DNA from: Apostichopus japonicus
Lineage: Eukaryota > Echinodermata > Holothuroidea > Aspidochirotida > Stichopodidae
Length of the DNA stretch: 64,000 nucleotides
Direction of reading: 5' to 3'
NCBI RefSeq assembly: GCF_037975245.1
Contig: NC_092572.1
Span: 33,887,989 to 33,951,988, forward strand
Below, in pieces: positions 27,201 to 39,970 of the stretch (positions are counted from its first letter, which is position 1; each line of letters begins with the position of its first letter). Both the position numbers and the translations under genes were made by a program. Below the pieces are notes generated by a model. The model was given only the letters and a program-made list of their open reading frames with translations. It did no database searches and was not told where the DNA came from.

Positions 27201-30200
27201 ATTTATCGGTACCGCACAATCGATTTATCGGTACCGCATTTTCGATTTATCGGTACCGCACAATCGATTGATCGGTACCGCATATTCGATTTATCGGTAC
27301 CGCACGTTCGATTTATCGGTACAGCACATTCGATTTATCGGTACACAGCACATTTGATTTATTTGTACCGCACAATCCATTTATCGGTACCGCACAATCG
27401 AATGATCGGTACCGCACAATCGATTTATTAGTACCGCACATTCGATTAATCGGTATAGCACGTTCCATTTATCAGTACCGCACTTTCTATTTATCGGTAC
27501 CGCATATTCGATTAATCGTATCGTAAATTCGATTTATCGGTACCGCTGATTCGATTTATCGGTACCGCACAATCGATTTATTTGTACCGCACATTCTATT
27601 AATCGGTATCGAAGATTCATATTATCGGTATCGCACATTCGATTTTTCGGTCCCGCACAGTCGATTTATCGGTACCGCACTTTCTATTCATCGGTACCGC
27701 ACATTCGATAAATCGGTATCGTAAATTCGATTTATCGTTATCGCACATTCGATTTATCGGTATCGCACATTCTATTTATCGGTACCGCACAATCGATTGA
27801 TCGTTACCGCATTTGATTTCACGGTATCGTAAATTCGATTTATCGGTACTGCACTTTCGATTTATCGTTATCGCACATTCTATTTATCGGTACCGCACAT
27901 TCGATTTATCGGTATTCGATTCGATTAATAGGTATCGCAGGTTCGATTTATCGGTACCGCACTTTCGATTTATCGGTACCGCACAATCGATTGATCGGTA
28001 CCGCACAATCGATTTATCGGTACCGCACATTCGAATTATCGGTTCCGCACACTCCATTTATCGGTACCGCACAATCGATTTATCGGTACCGCATTTTCGA
28101 TTTATCGGTACCGCACAATCGATTGATCGGTACCGCATATTCGATTTATCGGTACCGCACGTTCGATTTATCGGTACAGCACATTCGATTTATCGGTACA
28201 CAGCACATTTGATTTATTTGTACCGCACAATCCATTTATCGGTACCGCACAATCGAATGATCGGTACCGCACAATCGATTTATTAGTACCGCACATTCGA
28301 TTAATCGGTATAGCACGTTCCATTTATCAGTACCGCACTTTCTATTTATCGGTACCGCACATTCGATTAATCGTATCGTAAATTCGATTTATCGGTACCG
28401 CTGATTCGATTTATCGGTACCGCACGTTCGATTTATCGGTACCGCACTTTCTATTTATCGGTTCCGCACATTCGATTTTTTGGTATCGCACTTTCGATTT
28501 ATCGGTACCGCATAATCGATTTATCGGTACATCACAATCGATTTATCAGTACCGCACATTCGATTTACCGGTATCGCACGTTTGATTTATCGGTATCGCA
28601 CGTTCTATTTATCGGTATCGCACATTTGATTTTTTGGTATCGCACATTCGATTTATCGGTACCGTATAATCGATTTATCGGTACCGTATAATCGATTTAT
28701 CGGTACAGCACAATCGATTTATCAGTACCGCACATTCGATTTACCGGTATCGCACGTTTGATTTATCGGTATCGCACGTTCTATTTATCGGTATCGCACG
28801 TTTGATTTTTCGGTACCGTACATTCGATTTATCGGTATCGTAATTCCATTTATTGGTATCGCATTTTCCATTTATCGGTATCGCACATTCGAGTTATCGG
28901 TACCGCACATTCGAAATATCGGTACCGCAAATTCGATTTATCGGTACCGCACAACTGATTTATCAGTACCGCACATTCGATTTTCGGTGTCGCACCTTCT
29001 ATTTATCGGTATGGAACTTTCGATTTATCGGTACCACATATCAATTAATCGGTATCACACCTTCGATATATCGGTACGGCACAATCGATTTATCGGTACG
29101 GCACATTCGATTTATCGGTATTACACATTCGATTAATCGGTATTGCACTTTCATTTGATCGGTACGGCACAATCGATTTATCGGTACCGCACAATTCATT
29201 TATCAGTACCGCACATTCGATTTATCGGTATCGTAAATTCCATTTATCGGTATCGCGCATTCGATTTGTCGGTATCGCACAAACGACTTATCGGTACCGC
29301 ACATTCGATTTATCGGTACCACACAATCGATTTATCGGTACCGCATATCGATTAATCGGTATCGCACATTCTATTTATCGGTATCGCACATTTGATGTAT
29401 CGGTATCGCACATTCTATTTATCGGTACCGCACAATCGATTTATCGGTACCGCACATTCGATTTATCGGTATCGCACATTTGATGTATCGGTATCGCACG
29501 TTCAATTAATCAGTACCGCACATTCGATTTATTGGTATCGCATATTCGATTTATTGGTATCGCACATTCGATTTATCAGTATCGCACATTCGATTTATCG
29601 GTACCACATATCGATTAATCGGTATCGCACATTCTATTAATCGGTATCGCACTTTTGATTTATCGGTTATGCGCTTTCATTTGATCGGTACGGCACAATC
29701 GCTTTATCGGTACCGCACAATCGATTTATCTGTATCGCACTTTAGATTGATCGGTACCGCATAATCTATATATCGGTACAGCACAATGGATTGATCAGTA
29801 CCGCACATTCGATTAATCGGTTTCGTAAATTCGATTTATCGGTATCGCACATTCGATTAACCGGTATCGCACGTTAGATTTATCGGTATCGCACGTTCTA
29901 TTTATCGGTACAGCACTATCGATTTATTAGTACCGCACATTCGATTAATCGGTATCGTAAGTTCTATTTATCGGTCTCGCACATTCGATTTATCTGTACC
30001 GCACAATCGATTTATCGGTACCGCTTATTCGATAAATCGGTACCGCACAATCGAATAATCGGTACCGCACATTCGACTTATCGGTATCGTTAATTCATTT
30101 TTATCGGTATCGCGCATTCGATTTATCGGTACCGCACAATCGATTTATCGGTACCGCACTTTCTATTTATCGGTCCCGCACAATCGATTTATCGTTACCG

Positions 30201-31782
30201 CATTCGATTTCACGGTACCGCAGATTCGATTAATCGGTATCGCACATTCTATTTATCGGTATTGCATTTTGATTAATCGGTATCGCAGGTTCGATTTATC
30301 GGTACCGTACTTTCGATTTATCGGTACCCCACAATCGATTTATCGGTACCGCTTATTCGATAAATCGGTACCGCACAATCGATTTATCGGTACCGCACAT
30401 TCGATCTATCGGTCCCGCACAATCGATTTATCCGTACCGCATTTGATTAATCGGTATCGTAAATTCGATTTATCGGTATTGCACTTTCGATTTATCGTTA
30501 TCGCACATTCGATTTGTCGGTATTCGATTCAATTAATCGGTATTCGATTCAATTAATCGGTATCGCAGGTTCGATTTATCGGTACCGCACATTCGATTTA
30601 TCGGTACCGCACATTCGATTTATCGGTACAGCACATTCGATTTATCGGTATCGCACATTTGATTTATTGGTACCGCACAATCGATTTATCGGTACCGCAC
30701 AATCGATTTATTTGTACCGCACATTCTATTAGTCGGTATCGCACTTTCGATTTATCGGTACCGCAATTTCTATTTATCGGTACCGCACATTCGATTCATC
30801 GGTATCGTAAATTCGATTAATCGGTATCGCACATTCGATTTTTCGGTACCGCATTTTCGATTGATCGGTACCGCACAATCGATTTATCGGTCTCGCACAT
30901 TCTATTTATCGGTACCGCACAATCGATTTATCGGTACCGCATATTCGATAAATCTGTATCGCACAATCGAATTATCGGTACCGCATATTCGATTTATCGG
31001 TATCGTAAATTCATATTATCGGTATCGCGCATTCGATTTATCGGTCTCGCACATTCGATTTATCGGTACCGCACAATCGATTAATCGGTACCGCATATTC
31101 GATTTATCGGTATCGTAAATTCGATTTATCGGTATCGCACATTCGATTAACCGGTATCGCACGTTAGATTTATCGGTATCGCACGTTCTATTTATCGGTA
31201 CCGCACTATCGATTTATTAGTACCGCACAATCGATTAATCGGTATCGTAAGTTCTATTTATCGGTCTCGCACATTCGATTTATCGGTACCGCACAATCGA
31301 TTTATCGGTACCGCTTATTCGATAAATCGGTACCGCACAATCGAATAATCGGTACCGCACATTCGATTTATGGGTATCGTTAATTCATTTTTATCGGTAT
31401 CGCGCATTCGATTTATCGTTACCGCATTTGATTTCACGGTACCGCATATTCGATAAATCTGTACCGCACAATCGAATTATCGGTACCGCATATTCGATTT
31501 ATCGGTATCGTAAATTCATATTATCGGTATCGCGCATTCGATTTATCGGTCTCGCACATTCGATTTATCGGTACCGCACAATCGATTAATCGGTACCGCA
31601 TATTCGATTTATCGGTATCGCGCATTCGATTTATCGGTATCGCTCATTCCATTTATCGGTCCCGCACAATCGATTTATCGGTACCGCATTTGATTTATCG
31701 GTACCGTAAATTCGATTTATCGGTATTGCACTTACGATTTATCGTTATCGCACATTCGATTTATCGGTACCGCACATTCGAT
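18264..31782. repeat. 13.5-kb satellite array, ~22-bp unit
   Basis: Roughly 600 tandem copies of a 22-bp unit made of CGATTTATCGG followed by TACCGCACATT, with frequent ATCGAT and GGTACC palindromes. Variants alternate CGCACAATCG with CGCACATTCG and TACCGC with TATCGC. Since 22 is not a multiple of three, reading shifts one frame per unit and returns after 66 bp. This creates many open frames with a 22-residue period (FDLSVPH, SIYRYRT, RFIGTAH). Start codons, splice sites and conservation do not support coding. Borders are sharp: ordinary sequence stops at ~18264 and resumes after 31782. Confidence 0.98.
22222..28870. repeat. 855-bp higher-order repeats within a 3026-bp duplicated block
   Basis: A unique variant word, GTACACAGCACATTTG, occurs at 22605, 23460, 24315, 24994, 26486, 27341 and 28196. 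Spacings are 855, 855, 679, 1492, 855 and 855. The 679 spacing equals 855 minus 176, i.e. loss of exactly eight 22-bp units. The starts at 23077, 23932 and 24787 recur at 26103, 26958 and 27813, all 3026 bp later. A different module (TTCGATTTTTTGGTAT variants, ~25.3-26.05 kb and ~28.45-28.87 kb) closes each 3-kb block. The second block keeps the eight units that the first lost. Confidence 0.9.
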
Positions 31783-33174
31783 GACGGTCCCTTGTAGATC
31801 CACCGTCTTGAGTTGTGTTGTAAATTGCAGGTCAAGGGTCATTTCAGTCAGCAGAGGTCAACAATTGAAAGTCTTTTAATTAATAACTGATATCGTAAGG
31901 TATCCATGTCTACCATACGCTATATGTAGCGCCAATTTTAAGTACAATAAATCCCGAAGTGAAGGTGATATGTTGTCTTTAAATCCATCATCAACTCTAC
32001 AAGATATTTTCGATGTTCATTCTTATTTGCATAAACCTCGTATGCATTACAACCGTAATGGCTCAGTACAAGAACGGCTATCGTTTTTGCTTTTTGTTAA
32101 TTTGTTGGTCAGATATTTGATCTGAGAATGGAGATGCAATTCTCTCAAACTTTAGGATAGCTCCGAAGGTAAATGTTGGATGAACGTCAATGCTTGAGAT
32201 GTAATTTCACAAGAACCTGAAGTGGAAAATCCAACCTTCCTGCAGAACGTGTTTGAATAAAATATGACTTAAGGAAATACAAAATCGGTTTTACTTTTTT
32301 GTTACGTACTAAAGATGTATTGTGTAATACAGTATTTGCCCCCCCCCCCCCTTACAAACAATATGCAATAGACATATAACAATAATTAGTCTCATTTTGA
32401 GCAACAAGGACGGTTATGGGGGGGGGGGGGTTGGGGTGACTGTATCAATCAATTATAGAAGAACCAAAGGTGGAAAAGATAGGGGTGTGGTCAATGTTTG
32501 ACCGTCTTCTTTCTTCAACGTCCGTCATCCCCTCCATAGCTCTCATCATACCATCCATACTGGTCCCCTCCCTTCCTTATCATCGTCCCCTTCAAATACA
32601 GGTTATCGTGACTAGGTATAAGCAGGGAGTTGTTATGGAAAGCTGCCCAACAAAACCCAAAAAGGGTAATATAATGGAGGTGCTGTAGGCAAGGCTATCT
32701 GAACATCATGTTTCGTTAAACATCATATGAGAACGCTGAACTGACCTCACTAGAATACGTCACACAATTTGATTAACGGGATAATGTACTACAAATTTGA
32801 AATGTTCATTTTAATACAAACAAAATGAGAATATGAATAGATCCATTCTCATTCCTCTTTCTTGTATGTTGTTACCTATTGGAATCAAAAGGACCTACAC
32901 GTATCCGTGTAAAGAAACCCACTGAAGTTTTTCATAATTATGCATATCATAAACGCAATTACCATAAACAGTTTATTAACGTATATGATCCGGGGGATAA
33001 AGGAATTAAAGCGATTTGTTCATGTTCATGAGAACTACTTACTTAAGGGAGTAACCAGTGTGTGACCGTAATGTGGTAACCACGAGGTCACTGGTTAGAA
33101 ACTCACTCTTGCCCAAACTTGAAAAATCATACTCTTTAACTTCTGTTTGATTTAAAACGGTACATCATGTCACA

Positions 33175-33177
<3 letters not shown>
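31783..33177. other. No gene seen
   Basis: Unique sequence right of the satellite with a C run (~32339-32351) and a G run (~32418-32430). Short open frames have no domain resemblance. Confidence 0.5.

Positions 33178-33267
<90 letters not shown>
33178..33267. repeat. (TA)n microsatellite
   Basis: About 45 uninterrupted TA units. Confidence 0.98.
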
Positions 33268-33270
<3 letters not shown>

Positions 33271-35353
33271 GTGGATGTCAATTTTAACTGTCAAATGTCG
33301 CATTCAGATTGTCACAGAATTGACGTAGAACAAACTGCACACGTATACAATCTGGCAGTATACCATACACGGCCAATGAAGGGCACAGGAGGTATACACT
33401 TCCACATTTTGAAGTATCCTGACCCATCTTGAAAATTTTGCCGCATTTTGTAATAATGTCACGTAGGGTTAATATAACACCGTAAAACCCAATAATATGG
33501 ACTAGAATGTTGACGAGGGCAGAGCCTTACCACGAAGAACATTATTTTCGCAGGCGCCCAACAAGCGATCTGATCAGCCCCCCCCCCCCCTCCCCAACTC
33601 CCTTACTTTGATATGGATTTCCACATTACCGACCCGAATATAACTATCGCAAAACGTAACTTAATACTATATATGGCAATTTGTTCATAGAGGGACTGAT
33701 GGGCAGGGTAGGAGAATGAAGGCCGGGAATTAAGTGATGGGGCCGGTCCCAAAAATCTTAACCTGGTTTGCGTCTCAGCGGTTTGGTCGGTCTATAGCGG
33801 GTATGCGTTCATACGTACTCAATCTAAAACCAAACTCGGTCAATACTATTACATGGGCTTAATATTGGCTATACAGGCCTTCAGTCACGTAACGGTAAGA
33901 ATTGTTCGTTTAATTAAATTAACCTGCGAACTGATTTGTACATCCAACACCTGCTCTTTCTTTGCTTTGAACGTGCTTCAGGAGGCCGCGGCTATTCGTA
34001 GACTAGTTAGTAACTGTAATATCATTCAACCCTTATTATTAAATAGTTGAGTTAATGTTATACTTACAAGCAAATCAAATGTGGTTTGATTCTTTCAAGC
34101 ATAGAGTGATTCTGTTCATTTTTTGGGGGACCTACCACTAAATTACCGGGAGGGGGGGGGGGGGTAAGTTTATGAGCGTAAGAGTCCCTTCCGCATCAAA
34201 CTGACAAAGTAAAACAAACTAACTTACTAATAAATTACAAGGTATTGAGGAGTTTAAGGGACTAAGAATGGTTTTGGTTACAGCTCAATCATCATAATTC
34301 CAGAACTATTGTTTATAGTGCACATTAACACAGTGAGTTTTACAGAAAAGATTAGCATGTGACAAAATCTACAATTCTTACAATCGAAGCTGGGGCCTTC
34401 GATTATTCATATGCATAAATCTCGTATGCGTATAATCGTACACTGAGAATGAAGACCTGAAGCTGTTACAATAAAAGTGTAATTTTTCTTTTGAAAGTAT
34501 TAAGGTGTTTGACATGTCTATTTTGTATGAAAGAGCACAAAAAAGACAAAAAAAGAACAGTGAAGACACTACCATGATAGCATGCTCTGTTAAGGAGATA
34601 TGACACTTTGAAGATATCAAAATTTCTTTGAAAACGACTGGTTTAGAAAGACTAACTATGAGGTTGTGACGTCACATCCTAACTTCCTTACCATCTGTGA
34701 ATATATTTCTTTAAAAATTATTTACATTTTTTAACACATTTGAAAATAATATAATCAAAAATTCTTCAGATGTTTAATCTCAAATACTTCCTTTGACAAA
34801 TATGAGATCTCATGACATATCTTTTGGTTGAAAGTCATGAAATCTCACAAAATATTTAGAGAAAAAAACAAAGACTTTACAGGAATGTGAAGATATGACA
34901 TCACAGTTAGTCAGATTTCAGCAGTTTCTACACAATCTGATAAAACTTTACACTTGAATATCTCTGTAACCGAAAAAGATATTTGAACATTTTTTTACCA
35001 TTGTGTTTCTTTTATTGTACTCTTTCATATAACATAAACATATATGGCAACTGAACCAATCCTTTAATAACGACTACGTATTTGAGATGCGTCCCCGTTT
35101 TATGGTTCGCCATGTGGGACAAATATAACATACTTTGTACCCGTATCAATTCCAATATAGACACGCATATTTTATTAGCTAATCGGAAGGTCGATTTCTA
35201 TGGTTGTCTTAAATCGTATATTAATTCAAATACATACATGTATTATCAGCTGATTTAATACTTGATATATTCGAATTAATACGCATATATATTGGAATTG
35301 TATATAAACTCCAATTAGTATGCGTAAAATATATGGTATATTTGTTTCCCCAG
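33268..35353. other. No gene seen
   Basis: A+T-rich sequence with homopolymer C and G runs (~33579, ~34152). A TGACGTCA sits at 34667-34674. The stretch 34.25-35.07 kb begins and ends with TTAA-containing words but the ends do not match well enough to call an element. Confidence 0.45.
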
Positions 35354-35590
35354 GGCCTACCGTATACCCGTTCGAGCAGCTCCTGCAACATTTAACTAGG
35401 ATCGGCCTAACTGAAGAAACAAAGAACCAACGAGGAGTAGGGTCAGGGAGGAGGGGACCAGACCGAGCACCATCCTTCCCTGGGAAATCCATTCTAAACT
35501 GCAGAACCCACCAAGTGACCATACTACCACCTGCGGACATACTGTCCGTGAACAAGGAAGTCATTACTTTCATTGTATGGCTACACAATG
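35354..35590 (+). CDS. Possible exon of unknown protein
   Basis: Open, balanced-composition sequence in an A+T-rich setting, preceded by a good acceptor-like tract (TTTGTTTCCCCAG ending at 35353). The + reading contains PTVYPFEQLLQHLT, a basic stretch with RRGPDRAPSFPGK, and VTILPPADILSVNKE. I do not recognise a family. A clear donor is not visible; a hAT-like element inserted at 35604 may have cut the locus. The minus strand is also open here, so strand is uncertain, and this could be a relic or non-coding. Confidence 0.25.
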
Positions 35591-35603
35591 GATGCTGCCC
35601 GTG

Positions 35604-35976
35604 CAGTGGCGGAGCTAGGGGTATTGGTCAGGAGGGGTGAGAAGGGTTTGTAGGGGTGCTGTCGAAACTATCTAAGCGGAGCGCCACCACTGGTTGGCGC
35701 GTAGCGTACAGAATTTTTTGAGTAAAGACACTCCCTAGATCGCCGGAAATAACCCTTTCCGTGCCTGGCTAATTTGCAGAAAAACGAAGAATAAATAGGT
35801 GTCATTGCCAAATTACACCAACAAAATGTAACAAATGTCAATAAGTAGATGAGAGCGCAATAAAAAAGTCAATAATCGCGAATAAGTAAAAAGTGGTAAA
35901 GAGCTGAAAAGGGCGCCAGCAGTCCATTTGAGTCCGTCAGGGGGGGGGGGGCATCCGTATGTACGCCCCGCTACTG
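35604..35976. mobile_element. hAT-like MITE, 373 bp, with 8-bp target duplication
   Basis: Left end CAGTGGCGGAGC; right end, read on the other strand, CAGTAGCGGGGC. Flanks are TGCCCGTG (35596-35603) and TGCCCCTG (35977-35984), an 8-bp target duplication with one mismatch. Eight-base duplications and CAGNGGCG-type ends are typical of hAT elements (family knowledge). The interior matches the remnant at 2107. There is a G run just inside the right end. No transposase. Confidence 0.8.
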
Positions 35977-35984
35977 TGCCCCTG

Positions 35985-37512
35985 TGAATTACAGTTACGA
36001 AGAGAAAGAGAAACCACTGTAGCTGGCTTACCATGTCAGCAACCTTAGAATATCGAATACTGTCAAATATTGACATATAATAATAAACCACTTAACCTTT
36101 GTAACTTTAGTTGTGAAGCTCAGATGAATATAAATGTGTTATTCATTGTTCTCTCGTAGCGAGTTTAAAGCACAAAGTACTCGTGAGATTGACAATATAT
36201 GGTATTTATATAAAAGCCCTAGTGGGGAATCCAGGGAGAATCCCCAGAGTTGTAGGATTCAAGATATTTCTTGTTCTCTCACTGCACTGCTTGTAGACAG
36301 GTCTCTTGTAATCTTAAACGTAGAACCATAAGACAGAATATAGACACATTCCAAAGATGGATGTGTTTCATTGAAATAAAATTCAAAGTTCCTGTATGGT
36401 CTCAGACGGCGATACCTGGAAGTTGCAGTATTTTGTTTTGGTTAATTTGAGCGTATAAGAGAGTGCTTCAGAAGACGACCCTGGATTTCTTACAATTTGA
36501 ATTTCATGTAAAACATGAAAATATTAATAAATTAAACCGTGGATCACCGATAAAGCGTGCTATGCGGCGATGGGTTAGGACGTGATCTCTAGTCCCTTAA
36601 ATTCCCCTTTGATATGCAATAGATACAGGTTGGTTTTTGCACTTCCAAAATGTTTGCCCCATTAACTGTTTGCTTATTCTTGTGTTTAGCCCCCTCCCAA
36701 TTTTGCAACTGCTGGTGCCGTCACTGCCAGCAAAAAACGAAAGATGATTTAAAGAGTAATATGTCAGGAAAACGTTGAAATTTGATATCATTTCACAATG
36801 TAGTTTAATGTGTGGGTGTCACTTTAATTACAAATTTCTGTTCAAGAGGGCAAAACACAGCTAATTCTAGTTCACCAATGACTTCCTGGAATGACACAGT
36901 GCACAGTCTACATACTATGTCAGTATGGTCATTGTAATACAAGGTAGCCGGTGATACATCCGTCGTGTGACTACACGATGAATATCATATATCCAGTTTA
37001 CTGTGAAACGTACTTTTAGAGAGTAGAGAGTTAAGTTATACAGGAAAGGAAAAACTACTTTAGATGACTTGATTATACATATCAGAAATTTTCTACTTTC
37101 GATTGAGTATGTGTACGTGCATAACACAAAAGACAATCAACCTTTGAACCCAACCGCGGAGCTCAATGCACAGTCGCGTACGTGTAACAGTGGGCGTTGT
37201 TTATCAGTCACGCGATCGGTATTGATATGCACAGTTATGTTCAGTGTAATAATCGGCTTTCATATTGCCACTCTCACAACTCATTTCTATTTATCGTATT
37301 TCCATAACGTCATTATTACTACATTGGGGTAACTTCCTCCTCTTCGGGTTACATCAAGGTACTCTTCGTGATCATTTTCAGCTCGGGTGTGTTTTAAGTT
37401 GACGAAGAAGGATTCAAAGGATCCTTGATTCACACGGCAACATCACGCAAGTGAATTAGAGCGGCTTTCAATGTAAGTGTTACCCTTTCTGTGTGTATTA
37501 CAGCAGTACACA
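35985..37512. other. No gene seen
   Basis: Unique A+T-rich sequence with several short open frames (e.g. 37069-37332 +) lacking domain or splice support. Confidence 0.45.
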
Positions 37513-37760
37513 GTTGTATGTATGTATGTATGTATGTATGTATATGTGATCTTCCCGCAAGCAGGAACTCGCGAAAGAAGCCATGGAGGCTTATAGACTC
37601 GCAAGCTGACCGAAGCCAATCTCTCGGCACACATCCATTTAACGTCCATGTCGGGAAGTTGTTATTGAACAACACCCTTGCCAGACGACACACCTTGCTG
37701 TCGGCGGGGAATCGAACCGGGGATCTCATGACTGGGAGACGCCGGCGTTAACAGTTATTA
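37513..37760 (-). mobile_element. tRNA-derived SINE, minus strand, (CATA)n tail
   Basis: On the minus strand a B box GGTTCGATTCC (complement of 37708-37718) follows a tRNA-like CAGTCATGAGATCCCC. The body then runs to a (CATA)n tail, seen here as GTATGTATGTATG at 37513-37545. The A box half appears missing or decayed, so the element is 5'-truncated. Differs in body sequence from the SINE at 16537. Overlapping open frames on both strands are incidental. Confidence 0.6.
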
Positions 37761-38791
37761 GTATTATATATGTCAATGGCTGTGGTTTCGAAGGTAGCGT
37801 CATGGGGTTCTCCGGTAGCGGGTATACTGTGACACATAAGCTGAAAGAAAAAGATAGTCTATAGTATTAATTAAATGAGACCACCATCTTAATAAACTGC
37901 TTCTAACGTTAGATATGGTTACTTCAATGTATACCCTTTACCTATAAACCGTTTCTACTACAGGAAGTGTATAAGCTTTACAACTTCCTGCTCATTCTAA
38001 GTAATACGTGTGTGTTTCATAATTGCAGATGATCTTGACAAGCTATTACAGTCCTGATATATAATGTTAACTAACATCATCACAGTTAATAAATTGTTTA
38101 CTTATTTATTGTATTGTTTTCGTACATTGTGCATGGAGAAACACAAACAATATAGAACTGTTGTCAGATACGTTCATCAAATTTTGTGATGAATTAAGAT
38201 TTCCGGTGATTATTTGAGACAATGTACTTCAGTTCAGCTATGGGAATATTCTTTAACTGGATTGATATAAGTATATCAGGTTTAAGCGTGAAGTTATTAT
38301 AGCGTTATTACTGTAGCTTACATATCACTCCATTATAAAACATTCACTCTTAGTGAGTGGTCAAACTCAATTCAGATGAAAAACTATAGACTCCTCTTGA
38401 CGCTCTTGCAGTGTAGACATATCTGTCAACTCGAAAAATACTTAGTTCATTATTGGAAATCTTAATGAGAGAACTAACATGTTTGCATCAATATTTCTCA
38501 CTGTTACACTATTTTGTTTACGTACATCACACTAGTTATTTATAATACCATTTGATACTGCATTTGAGGTACATTAAAAAAATGATATTTCTACTAAATA
38601 TAATCTAATTTGACTGTACTTAGTTCAAAACATTAATTCTTCCAAAGATTCAATCACTTCTGGGACGCACTATTTTTATGCTGTATATTTCTGAACATCG
38701 ATGACACCTTGTATTAAAATTATGTGTTCCGAAAGTAGCCTATTGAACATGTCTACATAGACCAAACAACGCTGTGCGTATGATAGACATA
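37761..38791. other. No gene seen
   Basis: A+T-rich sequence left of the transposon nest; no open frame of note. Confidence 0.5.
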
Positions 38792-38977
38792 TTAAAGAGG
38801 CCATGACACGAAAAATCCAACTCATCGAGAGTAACTTCCTCTGAATCTATGAGAAAATCTATGTTCAAAACTACCCTCAGCACCTTGAAAACCTCTAGGA
38901 CTAATTAGTAATTAACGTTTTAATATTCGCATCCGAAAATAGATATCTGAGAATGCGATTTCACAACAAGACAATGA

Positions 38978-38985
38978 TGACGTCA
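38978..38985. promoter_or_regulatory. TGACGTCA (CRE-like) near outer element left end
   Basis: Perfect 8-bp palindrome, the consensus for CREB/ATF binding (established knowledge). It is 182 bp inside the left end and 170 bp before the THAP start codon. Function here is inference. Confidence 0.45.
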
Positions 38986-39154
38986 TGTTAGGAACACACG
39001 TGCAAAGCCCAGGCATGTATCGGATGCGCGACGATCATACCGTTCCATATATACAGTACACGCACATTTACACTGAGAGAACAACCACTGTATTACGCTA
39101 CATCTTTAGAAATTTCAAGTTTGTTTTACAACTGTTGTAAACTATCCGAGAGAA

Positions 39155-39400
39155 ATGCCGGTCCGTTGTGTTGTTGGGGGCTGCATAAATATCATTACCC
39201 ATGCAATTAGCCTTCATCCATGGCTGAAGGACGAAAAACACACGGCGATTATGACCAAGTTAGTGCACAACACCAGCGCCGATTTCACTGGGCCTAGCCA
39301 GTATGCAGCTCCGAATGAAGCGAACACTTCACGGAAGCATACTACGATCCCTCCTTTTTGTTATGAAATAAAACAAATGGACTTTAACGGTTCGACATAA
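39155..39400 (+). pseudogene. Truncated THAP zinc-finger protein of the outer transposon
   Basis: Starts MPVRCVVGGC, giving the first pair of zinc ligands (C5, C10; C-x4-C) of a C2CH THAP domain. It continues with ISLHPWLKDEK and DFTGPSQY, the usual middle of the domain. The following C-x2-H pair, expected soon after SQY, is absent: the frame jumps to unrelated residues and stops after 81 codons. THAP domains bind DNA in transposases and host regulators. An internal deletion has probably removed the end of the domain. Not expected to fold as a functional finger. Confidence 0.65.
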
Positions 39401-39970
39401 AAGAGTCATTCTTCTGTCAAGTAATCCACAAAAAACTACTCTGAAGACCAGATCGGGGAACAGGAAACCTCCAATGGGGCAAGTGGCGATCCTTAGGAGG
39501 TAGCGCGCCGAGCACTAGTAGTACTATAGTATTAGCGTTACTACACTGAAGTCGCAATAGACGAAGAGATTTTACTGTATCATCTAAATTAACACCCCCT
39601 TCATTGCTCTATTGTATACCAATAAGCTATGAGGTTAGCTTCAGAAGCGATGGGTTACATCTTCTTGTGAACAAATCTCAGTACCCCAATTTATTTCTGG
39701 AATATGCTGGAGCAGTTAGTTATAGCAATAATTTCTTATTCCTATTCCAGGAAAACCATTTTTTATGTTGTGGAGGGAGTGGGGGTAATGGGGATGGGTC
39801 AAAATAGGTAGGTAAAAAGATTTTAGTCCAAAGGGTGTTTAATTAAATCTCAAAGCGATTTATTTTAAAGTCACAGAGCCAAAAATTCACACAACATAGT
39901 TCAAGTGTTAAATCATTGAACAAAATTTATTCAATATCAGTTCTAGACAGTCATTCTGGACAATCTGAAC

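Noticed and set aside
18227-31118. Dozens of open frames with FDLSVPH / SIYRYRT / RFIGTAH repeats
   Set aside because: They follow from a 22-bp monomer that cycles frames every 66 bp. Frames are open on several registers and broken by monomer indels, with no splice or start context.
18264-31782. CRISPR-like array
   Set aside because: Continuous 22-bp tandem units with no unique spacers, in a eukaryotic setting without cas genes.
34252-35073. Possible further TTAA-flanked element (TTAAGGG... left, complement of TTAAAGGATTGG right, TGACGTCA inside)
   Set aside because: The proposed terminal repeats align only weakly and no coding relic was found; kept as unproven.
35226-35588. Minus-strand 120-codon frame opposite the candidate exon
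   Set aside because: The N-terminal part lies in the antisense of the better-looking + segment and the rest in A+T-rich sequence. It has no domain, but it keeps the strand call uncertain.
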